In this document: positions 22,426 to 32,944 of the stretch, piece after piece
Numbering within the stretch: the stretch's first letter is position 1
Layout: every line of letters begins with the position of its first letter
Assembly (NCBI GenBank): GCA_012932865.1
Contig: SAXG01000045.1
Coordinates: forward strand, 186,001 to 250,000
DNA: 64,000 nucleotides
Origin: Amylostereum areolatum
Lineage: Eukaryota; Basidiomycota; Agaricomycetes; Russulales; Stereaceae
Reading direction: 5' to 3'
Notes under the pieces: model-generated
The model's database searches: none
Told to the model about the DNA's origin: nothing
The model's input: the letters and a program-made list of their open reading frames with translations, nothing else
Made by a program: the position numbers and the translations under genes

Positions 22426-23937
22426 ATGGCCCAACCCTCTTCCTCCCACCACCGTGAGCGCGGCGAGCGCGACCATGAGGGTCACTCTCGTCGTTCAGAA
22501 CGTTCCTCTCACCACCATAGAACCATCTCTTCTACCACTCTTCTCCTCGTCCTCTCCCTCATCCTCGCCGTCCTCGCCGTCATGCTTTCCCTACCAAGTC
22601 AAAGTGCCTCGACCACCACCCCGGACCCCAATGCTCCCCAGAACCTGTGGGGCGTGTTCACTCCCAAGCGCTCGCAAGCGTTGATCGCTCGCGAGAGCAA
22701 CATCGCCGTTCGTGAAGCCGAGGTTGCCCGTCGTGAGGCCGAGATGCTCGCTGGCGCTCCTGGCGGTGTCATCGGGGCTCCTGCTCCCTCCTGCCCGCCT
22801 TGCATGGCACAGCCCACCTATGAGCAGCCCATCCCGCCTCCCGTTCAGACCGTCATCAAGGAGGTGGTCAAAGAGGACGCGCTCACACCCCCCGGCTGGT
22901 GGAAAGAGGGAAATGTCCGCTTCGATGATATCCTCGACCGCGAGCTCAAAATCGCTGAGCGCGAGCGCGAGATCAGCCGTCGCGAAGAGACCGTCAACCG
23001 TCGTGAACATGACGCGTCACGTCGCGAAAGCTGGATTATGGAGCAACTCGCGTATGTTCTGGCTCTTGACACATTTGTCCTTGTACTAACGGGTCGCATC
23101 TTTGCAGTGCCCTCGGCACCGAAGGGGCAGTTGAAGAAGAATACGTCTACGAGCAGCCTGTGGTGAATCGTCGTAGACCATCCAAGGTACCTCCGCCATT
23201 CCAACGCCGTCCCGAGCTCTGAGACGAAGGAGGTTTCCGATCCGACACTTTCTGTTTTTTCTTCTCGAGTCAGTCGTCGTCTCTGTCGCATCCATCATAT
23301 CCTCCCTCCTTCGTCCGGGCTTGGGGGACAACGGTTTATCTTTTTCTCTTTGTCCCCCTCGTCCTCTATAGCCTGGGGCCCGATCCTGCCGCGACGCGCG
23401 ACGAGAAAGATCGGCCGGGATCACTGGATCGCGCAACGCGTTTACACGTGACGTGCCGACGTGAGGAGGTCCATTCCAGACCCGTCGCGTGTCGTGGCAA
23501 GATCGGATCGCTGGCTATAATCCCCCTCAATTCATTCACGAACTTTTGCTGACAATATATGCTTCTTCCAGGAATTACCCCCTGTCTTCGTCACCGAAAC
23601 TACCATTGAAATCGCGACTCGTACCGTAACCCAGATTCAAATCGAAACCCTAGCCCCTGCAACTGAAACATACACCCCTCCCCCCGCCAACACCCGCCGC
23701 GCGGCCAAACCTACTCCTTCTCCTTACACTTCGTCGTCAACTTCCACTCTTCCGAGGACTACCTCCGTGGAAGTGCTCGTTGAGCATGAAGAGCAGATCA
23801 TTCACGAAGAGCCCATCATCGAAGAGGAAGAGGAGGAGTATTATGAGGAGCCGAAGCGGAGGGTGCGCCGTGCTCCACCACCCCCTCCTGCTTTCCCCCC
23901 TGCCAATTACAGGCAAGCTCCTCAGCACTGGTGGTAA
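22426..23937 (+). CDS. Orphan single-pass membrane protein with charged coiled coil
   Basis: Unrecognised protein of about 360 residues. N-terminus is His/Arg/Ser-rich (residues 1-32), then one strong membrane segment TLLLVLSLILAVLAVML (about 35-53). A first heptad-like region RESNIAVREAEVARREAEML follows, then a Cys/Pro linker (SCPPCMAQPTYEQP, PGWWKEGN) and a second long charged helix (RELKIAEREREISRREETVN...RREHDASRRESWIMEQL). The C-terminus has a Thr-rich stretch (TETTIEIATRTVTQIQIETL), an acidic block (HEEPIIEEEEEEYYEEP), a basic RRVRRAPPPPP and ends QAPQHWW. Three exons; the second intron (about 23188-23572, 385 bases) is the longest in the window. Probably a basidiomycete-specific type II protein; no function should be assigned. 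Confidence 0.75.
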
Positions 23938-24510
23938 ATGGTGGGTATGTGACAAGACGCGTTGGCTGGGTTTCTGTATCGAATATTTTCTTCCTTGTTT
24001 GCTTTATTTTCCATCCATGTCGCAGCTGAGCGGCCTTGTATCGTCGTGGAGACCCGACCGTGTTTTTCCGTTACGCATTGCTTCCATTTTCTAGTTCTTT
24101 CCCCCTTTTCCTGCGACACCCCCCTCCTCTACTTACGCTTACGACCCCTGACGATGGATGGAAGGACAGTGCTCCTTACGGTTACGGCTTGCTTACGATT
24201 GGTACTTCGGTAGTGTAGGATCAGGATATCTATACATTCGCTGTGAATTTTCTTGTGAGACATGGGAGATAATTTACGCATAGTACCTTCTGCACGGACA
24301 TTGCTCAGGCTGAGATCCACGGGCAACGGTTCAGTACTTCAGTGGTGGGGAGACGGAGGAACGCGGAGACATTGGCCGGGTCGGCATTTTGAGAGGGTGC
24401 ACAAACAGCACCAAATTTCGAAGCGCGTCTACGATTCTGTGACGCGGCAACCCTGTCGCTTAGAACTTACAAGTGCTCTCAACGGGGGACGTGTCTTTGC
24501 TCTGTCCGTC
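23938..24510. other. Intergenic stretch before TOM40
   Basis: 573 bases holding the 3' end of the coiled-coil gene and the TOM40 promoter. T/C-rich then mixed composition; no gene, RNA or repeat is supported. Confidence 0.45.
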
Positions 24511-25786
24511 ATGGCCGTACCATATACTCCAAAACCTGTCTTTGACGATGCACCCTCCCCGTCGTCGTCAAGCACGCCCGTTCTTGGCCCGTTCTCCCCT
24601 TTCACCAACGCGTACAACCGGTTCTCTGCCTGGCGCGCCAACCTCGGTCTCTCGAACCCGGGCTCTGTCGAGAACCTTCAGAGGGAGACGAGAAGTGAGC
24701 GCAATACCTTTTTTGATGCTCTGGATCGCTCGCTGATATTCACATCTCTTAGGCACCCACGTCGCCAACGTTTTCTTCGATGGCGCGCGAGCGGACTTGA
24801 CCAAGATTCTCTCCATTAACCCCACATTTCAAGTAACGCATTCCTTTGCGCTGGCCTCTCCAACAGTCCCTTCGTCTTACAACCTCGCCACCGTGTTTGC
24901 CAATCAAAATGTAAGCCGCAGCTGTTCGTACACTTCTTACATCTCCTGACATACCGGCTGCACAGGTCTTCCTGCAAGGAAGCGTCGATAACGAGAGGAA
25001 TGTCGGTGGAAGGTTTCACCAGGGTTGGTCACCAAACAACGTGACGAAGGCTCAACTACAAGTACGTCCCGTTATGTGTCGTGCGGTGTCGTCCGGGTTC
25101 GCTAACGCAGTATCAGCTTGGCTCTCAACCTGGTCACAACATGCTTCAATTGGAGCACGACTGCCAGGGCTCTGACTTCAGCCTCAACGTAAAAGCTATC
25201 AACCCCTCCCCTGTGGACGGTTCAGGCATGTATTTGGGGAGCTACTTGCAGTCTTTGACGAAGAACATCGCACTCGGCGCGGAAATGCTCTACCAACGCG
25301 CCTCTCCAGATATGACAGACATAAGTCTCTCATATCTGGCCAAGCTCACCGGAACGGAGAAAAACTGGATAGCGACCGCGCAGGTTCAGCCTATCGGTGT
25401 TTTGCAGGCGACGTACTGGCAGAAGCTCAGCGAAAAGGTGGATGCCGCGGCGGACCTTCAGCTCATCGCGGCTCCTGCGCGGAGAGATGCCATCGCGACT
25501 GTCGGTGCCAAGTACGATCTTCGTATGTCGACCTTCCGTGCCCAGTTCGACTCGACAGGCAAAGTTGCCGCCGTCTTGGAGCAGAAATTTGCGCCTACCT
25601 TTACATTCACCGTTGCGGGTGAGATCGACCACTTCAAAGTGCGCACAGTTCCTACCCTATACCTTCATCGCTTGGTTTTAACACTCCTCCCAGAACGCTG
25701 CCAAGATCGGTGTCGGTGTGCTTATTGAGAGCTCAAGCTTGACGCCGGAGGAGATGGATATGATGGCTGGGCCGCCCCCGCAATGA
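24511..25786 (+). CDS. TOM40: TOM40 mitochondrial import channel
   Basis: Beta-barrel pore of the outer-membrane TOM complex that passes nearly all nuclear-encoded mitochondrial proteins. Starts MAVPYTPKPVFDD; the N-terminal region contains PVLGPFSPFTNAYNRFSAWR and LGLSNPGSVENLQRE, typical of Tom40. STHVANVFFDGARADLTKIL and NPTFQVTHSFALAS follow. Strands include NMLQLEHDCQGSDFSLNVKA and SGMYLGSYLQSLTKNIALGA. The last strand reads AAKIGVGVLIESSSLTPEEM, in which KIGVGVLIE fits the sorting beta-signal (polar-X-Gly-X-X-hydrophobic-X-hydrophobic). Ends AGPPPQ before TGA. About 340 residues, five introns. No presequence, as expected. Confidence 0.96.
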
Positions 25787-26036
25787 TTACAATGTTATTG
25801 CAAGCTTACGACTTATCTACTCTAGAATAATGCATTGTGGTCCATTGCCGCACCCACGCTCCCTCCTCATATCATACGAACCTCATTTATTGCGTGCCTC
25901 TGTCGCCGACGTCATAACTGAAAGTATACAAAGTGGCGAAGCCGTGAGAACTGCCCAAATATGACAGATCCTTGAATCCAACGGTGGGTCTGACGCGTAC
26001 CACCATCCACTTGGACTCTCTGGCATTTTGTCCTAA

Positions 26037-27013
26037 TGGAATCACCTTTACTCGTCGTCCAAAACGTTCAATGTGCGCATTCCGAGGGGGATGTCATCTT
26101 CTCTGGCGCGAACTTCGTTGTGGACGAAGGCGACGTGGTAGTTGTCAGAGCACGCAGTGGTGCCGGGTACGTTATCAGCCAAACTAGGCATGCAAAGATG
26201 GCAGAACCGTCCATTTGTTTTCCAGGAAGACTACGTTACTCAAGTGTCTGGCTCATCTCAACTTATACCAAGGCACTGTGTATTATAGAGGAAAGTGAGT
26301 AACAGTGTCGACCTCGGTGCGTGCTATCCTAACCGAGCGCATGTTCACGCAGGACAGCAAGGGCACTTGGTAAGCTCTGGTTCTCTGGAAGATGCTTGAA
26401 AGCTGTCTCTTAATGTTACATTCCTGCAAGGCGTCCCGGTATACCGTACCCTAGTTCAGTATATCCCTCAACGTCCCTCGCTCCTTCCTGGAACTCCGCG
26501 GGACCTCCTTCACTCGGTCGCAAGCATGCACTCACGCGCAGGAAGAACGCATGACCTTCAGGCGGTCTTGGATATCGCAAGCTCTTGGGACGTCGATGAA
26601 AGCCTCTGGGACCGTGCGTGGAACTGTTTGAGCGGCGGGGAGGCGCAGAGACTGGCACTCGCGATCGGCTTTGGCCTGAACACGGCGGAAATATTGCTCC
26701 TCGACGGTACGTCTCCTGCTCCTCGTGTCCCAAGTGAGAGGTATTGAGCGATGACCGAGCAGAACCAACGTCTGCGCTCGACGCGGACATTTCCCAAGTT
26801 GTGGAGGACACCCTAGTGCACGCGATCAAGTCGTCTGAGTCAAATCTCAAGGCTATTGTCTGGATCACGCACTCAGATGAGCAGGCGATGCGGGTTGGGA
26901 CGCGAGTTATCCATCTGTCGTCCTGTGGAGTGCATGAAGGGACGCTGAGTAGGATCAACACGCCGAGCGGATTGAGCACGCCAGCTTCGCGTCGGTCGGC
27001 AGTAGAGGTGTGA
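26037..27013 (+). CDS. Soluble single-domain ABC ATPase
   Basis: An ATP-binding cassette of roughly 250 residues with no membrane segment. Seen: Walker A SGAGKTTLLKCL (the GT-AG intron at about 26168-26225 falls inside it), Q-loop region LVQYIPQRPSLLPGTPRDLL, signature CLSGGEAQRLALA, Walker B ILLLDEPTSALDAD and switch His in AIVWITHSDEQAMR. It resembles bacterial FetA/YbbL-type and plant STAR1-type subunits that pair with a separate permease. No permease lies in the window. The C-terminal 25 residues (INTPSGLSTPASRRSAVEV) are a Ser/Thr-rich tail. Substrate is unknown; a regulatory or non-transport role is possible. Confidence 0.85.
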
Positions 27014-27310
27014 GTGGGCGGAGGGCCACGGCCCACGGCTCTATGAAAACGGACATTGTGTACGATATTGTGTGTGGCTCGTTCGAGCGCTTTCGTGGAC
27101 ATTTTTCGTGTATTTCTACTGTAGTTGACGGCCGTTTGTCGACATGAAGATCCCTGACCCAGGCACAAAGCAAGGGGAACCGGCGGTGGAGCAAGTATAC
27201 TATCCTTTAATACAAAGAGAGACGCGGTGGAGCGCTGCGTCACGTCACGACACAAACCGCGAGACAAGTGAGCTTTCTGATTGGTTGTGGGACAACAGCC
27301 ACGTCATCGT

Positions 27311-27335
27311 AACGCGACACGTGACAGGTCGCGTT
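27311..27335. repeat. Inverted repeat with CACGTG core
   Basis: Arms AACGCGAC (27311-27318) and GTCGCGTT (27328-27335) are perfect reverse complements separated by 9 bases; CACGTG spans the left arm end and loop. Could bind bHLH and/or MBF-like factors, but this is inference. Confidence 0.5.
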
Positions 27336-27726
27336 GACAAATGCACGTGGCTGCTTGCGTCATCCTAGGCTTGCGCGTCGGCCGGGTCGCCGCGTCGCTC
27401 TTCGTCTTGACCTCCACCACGTACTTGGCCACCGTCATACCTTCCCACTCTCTATGGCACCTCTACGCACCGCCGTTAGCGTCAAAGTAGCCTCCATGGC
27501 ACAGCCCTACTTATACCTTTTACTTTGTATATCAGAAAACAAATTCAAATCAATTTTCCTCCAAAGCAATGTTTGTGCAGCAACACGGACGTGTTTTGTC
27601 GCTTCGGTCACGATGACCGCGTCGCTCCCACCCCCCCTGATTGGATTTATTTATATATCTAGAGATTTTTCGGGAAATTTCCTCGGTGCTCGGATGAGGC
27701 GTGGTGGTCCCGAGCTCGAGTGATGT

Positions 27727-27753
27727 ACGACACGACACGACCCGACACGACAC
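27727..27753. repeat. ACGAC-type pentanucleotide repeat
   Basis: Five imperfect units of ACGAC/CCGAC in tandem, intergenic. Confidence 0.7.
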
Positions 27754-27952
27754 AGTACAGCACACCCTGTCATCTGCATCCAGTGCATCTCGGTGCATTC
27801 ATCTGGATCATGTGCGCATTTTCTTTCTCTCTTGCGAGACGAACTGACATGTACTATTTGTGCAGAAGAATCTATGCGAGTTGGGGGTGACATTGGCTGG
27901 CCATTGGGATGGTGCACCGAGCAGGAACGCAGGTCCACTGATTCCGTCCAAG

Positions 27953-28589
27953 ATGCAGCCCCCAGAAACAGTGCCCATTCAACCTCCTCGCAAGCGAACG
28001 AGAACACGGCCGTCCAGGTATGACTGACCTTAACAAACTGATCAATGTCCTTGCTTACTATATTGTTGTCTACAGCTTTCCTCGGCTGACGCCATTGGCC
28101 ACCGCCGGTCTTGAGTGCGAGCACAACGACATCCTCAGGATCCTGAAGGTCCGCAACAGCATTGTATTGTGTCGTCCACGTCCGAATCAACGACAGGCGA
28201 CACGATAATGCAAGAACCCAACCAACCAGCAAGCCTCGAACGGAGCTTTCATAGATGGTACGTGCATACAGTATCAATCAATGTGATAGTAAAGGCTTTA
28301 CTGATCCTTTTGTTATCCATATCACAGGTGATATGTCCTCATCGACATTGCATATTCGCAGGCCTACTCGGCCCTCAGCGACTTGCTTCCTACGCCCCCA
28401 AGGACTCCAGCTCTGAACCCTCAAGGAACAGAACAACCCACTCTGCTATCGAAATGGCAGATTGCCAAGAGAGCCCGACACGAGCGAGAGCATTTGGGAC
28501 CGTCACAAACCCCTCTAGGCATCCCGGCTACAGTTTTCCTACTATCGGACTGCGAGTTGAATCTTCTACACTTCATGCTTAGTACTTAG
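27953..28589 (+). CDS. Small basic protein of unknown function
   Basis: Tentative three-exon gene of about 126 residues. Exon 1 (27953-28017) encodes MQPPETVPIQPPRKRTRTRP, exon 2 (28076-28163) ends NDILRILKVRNSI, and exon 3 (28362-28589) encodes AYSALSDLLPTPPRTPALNP, LLSKWQIAKRARHEREHLG and ends LLHFMLST. Phases agree at both junctions and the splice sites are canonical. The basic Pro-rich start and the TPPRTP motif suggest a nuclear protein or kinase substrate, but I recognise no family. The second intron is about 200 bases, longer than usual here, and could hide another exon. Confidence 0.45.
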
Positions 28590-28797
28590 TTATGCTTATT
28601 TGTTGCTTATTTGAATACAATCACCACAGCCTTGCTACTTGAATGAGTGCAATGCATGGGTCTATGCTAGTATATAATTCGGCGCCGACGGACAAAGCCC
28701 GTTCGATTTCCCCGGAACAATTTGTCTACATAACCTTCGACGGTCGGCAGCAGGATCGTCAACCAGGTGCTCCGGACGACCCTCCGATTCAGCAGCG

Positions 28798-31166
28798 ATG
28801 TACAGGCCTCCGAAGGGACAGAAGAACCGCAAGTGCCGGGTGAGCTAAGCTTCACGGTTCTTCGAAATTGTGACGATGTTCGGTTAACGCCCCTCTGACG
28901 ATTTCTTACTTGCTAGTTCTATCAGAGCGACGGTCGTCCTTACACCCGCGGCTCATCAGGCTGTCCTCGCTCTGCTGAAGATTGCGCTTTCGTACACCCA
29001 GAAGATCCAGAGTGGATAGCCGTCCTTCATCTTCCCCGGCCACGCTCCCGCTCTCGCACTCCTCCTCCTCGCCGTCGTCCCCATTCTCCCTCCTCACACC
29101 GTTCGTATTCCCGCGGAAAATCGCACTCTCCACCACGTGGCCGATCCCGCTCTCCTCACCGCGAGTCTTCCGACTATTCCTATCCCCGTTCCCGTTCCTA
29201 TCGCAGGACGCCTCCCCCCGCCGTCTCCAACAGCGGAGGCAGGCGGTCCCCTCCCCATCGTTCTGCCACCGCAGACGCTCGCGCTTTCCGTCCAGATCCT
29301 CCTCGATCACCCGACCGTGGCTCTCTGTCTACCTCGCTCGACAATCAGACCACAATCAACGATCCACGTTCCAGTCGTCCCGATTCCGACATGTCTGCAT
29401 CTCGTTCCCGTCTCCCCAGTGGTTCTCGTAGCCTCCAAGCTGTCGCCTCCACATCATCGTCCGTGCTCCAGAGCCCAGCTTCCATACACCGCGCTCGTGA
29501 TTCCACCCCGACGTCTCCCGACTATGGTCCAATGCCCCCGCCCCCTCCACCCCAGCGGGCTGCGCCTTCCCTCACCGCGCCCAATCCCCCATCGGGCGTA
29601 TTTACCGTGACGACTCCCAGGGCTCCGGCCTTTAAAGAGGTATCTGTGGAGCGCAAGAGGGCGGTATGGGAAGAAAGAGTCAAGTGAGGACATCCCATAT
29701 CTGCACCATATCCCCTCTGACCGACCTCCCCAGGCTGGTAACCAATGTCATCAGCGAGAGGATGGAGTACGTGAAGCTCGGGCAGGATGTGACAGAACAA
29801 CGTCGTCTCATACAGTCTCATCGGTTTGCCGGTTTGCCGGTCAAAGACCAGGATCTCGCCAAGAGGAGACTTGTCGCTGCAGAAGCTAAAGTCACCGAAA
29901 AGAGCAGGGATATCAGCAAGCTTCTAAGGTCGCTCGCAGACTCGGGATTCTGGCCTATCGTTCCTCCATATAACCTTGAAGACTTCGATGCCAAATTCAA
30001 GGATATGAAGGGCTCCCTCGGAGAACTCCACCATGCCACTCAACTTCTTCAAGCTAGTCTTTACAATGTGACCGTGCAGAGCCTGCGCAGGCGAGGCATT
30101 CCTGTTCCAGAAGAGGCCCAACTGTCAGGCGGCTCCGATGGCGCGGCGGGAGGTTTGCGGCCCTCTAAACGGCGACGGGTGGTGGACGAGGAAGACGGGC
30201 AAGACGAGGAGGACGGCATGCAAGAAGCAGTCGAGAATCTGACCGACCGAATGGAAAAACTCACGCAGATCGTTGACGAGCTTCAAAATGACTTTTTGCA
30301 ACACAACGACAATATCATACAAGAGTACTCGGGCGTGCTCGAGGACGCGATCGACGAGATCCGTCACTCAATCGATCCTACCGAGATGTCCCTGAGCGCG
30401 GCGACGTCTACTGCTCTTGCGAAGCTCAATGAAGAATACGACCTTGCGCATTCCGACCTTGATGTAATCACGACAGAGGTCGTGGATGTGTATGGTCGAA
30501 TACAGGCGTTGGAACAGGAAAATGTCCGGTTGCAGCAGGAGAATGCTCAGTGGAAGGCTCTGGCAGAAACCGTACGTTTTTTCCTTGGCGGCATCACCTC
30601 ATGTTCATCCATATCTCTACAAGATGGCCGCGAAACATGAGGCGCAAGAGGGGCTCCTCGAGAAGATCAAAGCAGAGACCCGCGCTCTTAACGCTGCTAT
30701 CACCGCGCGTCTCGCTGAACAGCCGCCGCCCCCTCCGCAACCCTCGCTAGAGGTTATCCTGGAATCTATCCGGGAACCGGTCGTACGGGTGGCGCGTCAG
30801 GATGCCGAGCGATTGATAAATCATAATCGCGCAAGCATAGAAAGCTTGATGAGTCGGTACCAGTCACAAATGCAAGGTCCCGTGTACGACAAGGTCATGC
30901 GAAGCGCGCAAATGGCGGATCTCATGCTTGCTTGGATCAAACAACGCGACCCAGAAGGGCTCGAGTACGTACGCCGAATGTTATACATGACGCAGCAGCA
31001 AGGGCAGATACCACCCTCTGCGCCTTCAGGCCAAGTTATCCCCGTAGCTCCTCAGACGCACGTATATCGAGCCCCGTATTATGTGCCCGGGCATGCGCCT
31101 GTCGCAACTTCGTCTAGCGCACCACCACCGCCACCACTGCCACCACCACCCCACCAACACCCATAA
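28798..31166 (+). CDS. CCCH zinc-finger, RS-rich, coiled-coil protein
   Basis: Probably RNA-associated. Exon 1 encodes MYRPPKGQKNRKCR; the finger is completed in exon 2 as Cys13, Cys30, Cys37, His41 (C-X16-C-X6-C-X3-H), a wide first spacing for a CCCH finger. An Arg/Ser-rich region of about 130 residues follows (RPRSRSRTPPPRRRPHSP, RGRSRSPHRESSDYS), then a Pro-rich linker. After that a long helical region runs to the end, with KRRR/acidic patch SKRRRVVDEEDGQDEEDG and coiled coils (EAVENLTDRMEKLTQIVDEL; ALEQENVRLQQENAQWKALA). C-terminus is polyproline (PPPPPLPPPPHQHP). Four exons. The RS-rich part of exon 2 lacks a usable Met, so simple ORF calls give a different frame there. Architecture suggests an mRNA-processing factor; no orthologue is recognised. 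Confidence 0.8.
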
Positions 31167-31460
31167 CTTTCGCTTCAGCAGAGTCTGTGTATATATGTAA
31201 TGGCATCACCGCCGAATGCTTTCCATCCTCTGCTTTGATATTGTTATATCATGTATGTACTAATCGAGAATCGACTTGTGACTCTTATCCTCCCGGGCGC
31301 TGTGGCTCCTACTGGCTGTTCGAAGGATATTAGTTGCTCTCAAAAAATAGGATGGGACTCGTGGCCCATGGGGGCTCCGAGCCGCCAGTGGCCACTGGCC
31401 ACCTTGGTCCTTCAGGCTTCAGGTGACCTATTTGGACACATCGAGCCACAGGAGTAAAAA

Positions 31461-31547
31461 TGGACCCTCCGAGAATCGAACTCGGGACCCTTGCATGTAT
31501 AGGTTAACCACATAAGTACAAAGCTCTACCGATTGAGCTAAGGGTCC
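31461..31547 (-). tRNA. tRNA-Ile (anticodon UAU), intron-containing
   Basis: Reading down the minus strand: acceptor stem GGACCCT/AGGGTCC, D arm GCTC...GAGC, anticodon stem TTGTA/TGCAA, anticodon loop C-T-TAT-G-[intron]-A (anticodon bases at 31512-31514), variable GGGTC and T arm CCGAG-TTCGATT-CTCGG. Discriminator A (31461) is followed by TTTTT, a Pol III terminator. The 14-base intron (31497-31510) sits at the canonical position one base 3' of the anticodon and contains ATA that can pair with the anticodon. Confidence 0.9.
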
Positions 31548-31660
31548 GGCCCCAATATTCCAGGTCTGTCAATTCTCACCGTGCAGCGTATCCTCGTGCG
31601 AATCTGGTGTATGTTCACTGCTTCAGTTTGATTCTATGTGCTTTCATTAACAACATCGTC

Positions 31661-32944
31661 ATGTCTTCCCTCTCAGGAATCGGTTTGTCCGAAGAACTTT
31701 CTTCAAAGTTCTCAGATGCTGTGGCCTCCAGAGACGTCAGATTCCTCAAGATCTCCATCCGAAATGGTATTCTACCTCATCGTACAAGATCCTGACCTTA
31801 TACTCGTCGTGTACCAGAATCCCTCGTGCCGGACACGACTTTTCCTCCCCGCGGATCTCTGGAAGAGGATCTGGAAGATCTCAGAGGGTTGTTGGAGGAT
31901 GACGTTCCTGCTTATGTCCTTGTTCACCTTGATACCGCCAATTGGCTCGTGGTTGATTATGTCCCAGACTCGGCCAAGGTCAGAGACAAGGTCGGTGGGA
32001 GTACTTCTCTATCGATCTATCCTTTTATCACGATTTTGTCCACCAGATGCTGTACGCTTCCACTCGTAACTCGCTCACTCAGGGCCTTGGGTCATCCAAC
32101 TTTGTCGATACACTCTTCGCGACATCCAAGGATGACTTGACACCGGCGGCATATGCTGCGCACAAACGACATCTGGCAGCCCCTCAACCTATGACCGCGC
32201 GGGAGAAGGAGATAGAAGATGTGAAAGCAGCGGAGCGACAGGCTGGAGGCAGCGCCTCCCGCAATCAGAACAGTCCGTTTAGTGCAGCTATCGGGTACAA
32301 ATGGACTCCAGAGGTTGAGAGTGCCATCGCAGGCTTGGCGGACAAGAGTGAAGATAGCGTTGTGGTCCTTGTACGTGCTGCCGTGACAAGTCCAGTCAAT
32401 CGCTCACTTTAAAAAGGCTATTGACACTACGTCTGAAACCTTGGTCCTGGTCGACGAATCGCCAGCCTCGGTTGATGAATTGGCGTCCAAGATACCCGCC
32501 TCCGATCCTTGTGAGATCATCTCCCCAGAGGCTGTGTTTCTTGGGCACTGAAATTGGTACACAGCGTATGCCTTATTTTTGTGGACACAGAGTCTTTCCA
32601 AGCGACAGATCGGTGCGTCCTCCTCTTTGGACGCTCGGGCTTCACTCACGCCAGGTACCCTATGACCAGTGTTTCTGTACACCTGTCCTACGTCGTCCCC
32701 CGTCAAGAATCGCATGATATATTCGTCCGGGTCAGGACCGTTTTACCAAAGTCTCAAAGACGTGCTCCCCGACGGCATTCTTGCGACGCGCAAACTGCAG
32801 ACTTCGGATCCAAAATATCTGAATGGCGCTTATTTCCAGGCCGAGTTCGGCGACAGCGTTGAATCTAGTCGACCGGGCGTCCCTGCTTCCAGCGGTGAAC
32901 AGAAATCGTTCGCGAGGCCAAGACCTGTGAAGAAGCAGCGGTGA
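31661..32944 (+). CDS. TWF1: Twinfilin (two ADF-H domains)
   Basis: Actin monomer-binding and filament-capping protein. Starts MSSLSGIGLSEELSSKF; the first ADF-homology domain includes ESLVPDTTFP, YVLVHLDTANWLVVDYVPDS and MLYASTRNSLTQGLG, then the linker YAAHKRHLAAPQPMTAREKE typical of twinfilin. The second ADF-H domain includes GYKWTPEVESAIAGL, ALFLWTQSLSKRQIVFLYTC and SPVKNRMIYSSGSGPFYQSL. The C-terminal tail ends SFARPRPVKKQR, the basic capping-protein/phosphoinositide-binding tail. About 330 residues, six introns. Start and end agree with the family. Confidence 0.92.

Larger units (their letters stand above)
27014..27952. other. Gene-poor stretch with inverted repeat and simple repeat
   Basis: 939 bases without a supported gene. 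It contains a perfect 8-base inverted repeat around a CACGTG core (27311-27335), an AT-rich patch (27530-27570) and a short ACGAC-type repeat (27727-27753). A 208-residue open frame on the minus strand (27651-28277) is judged spurious. Confidence 0.5.

Noticed and set aside
27651..28277. 208-residue open frame on the minus strand
   Set aside because: Runs across the ACGAC simple repeat, has no family features, and the plus strand has a phase-consistent spliced gene in the same place.
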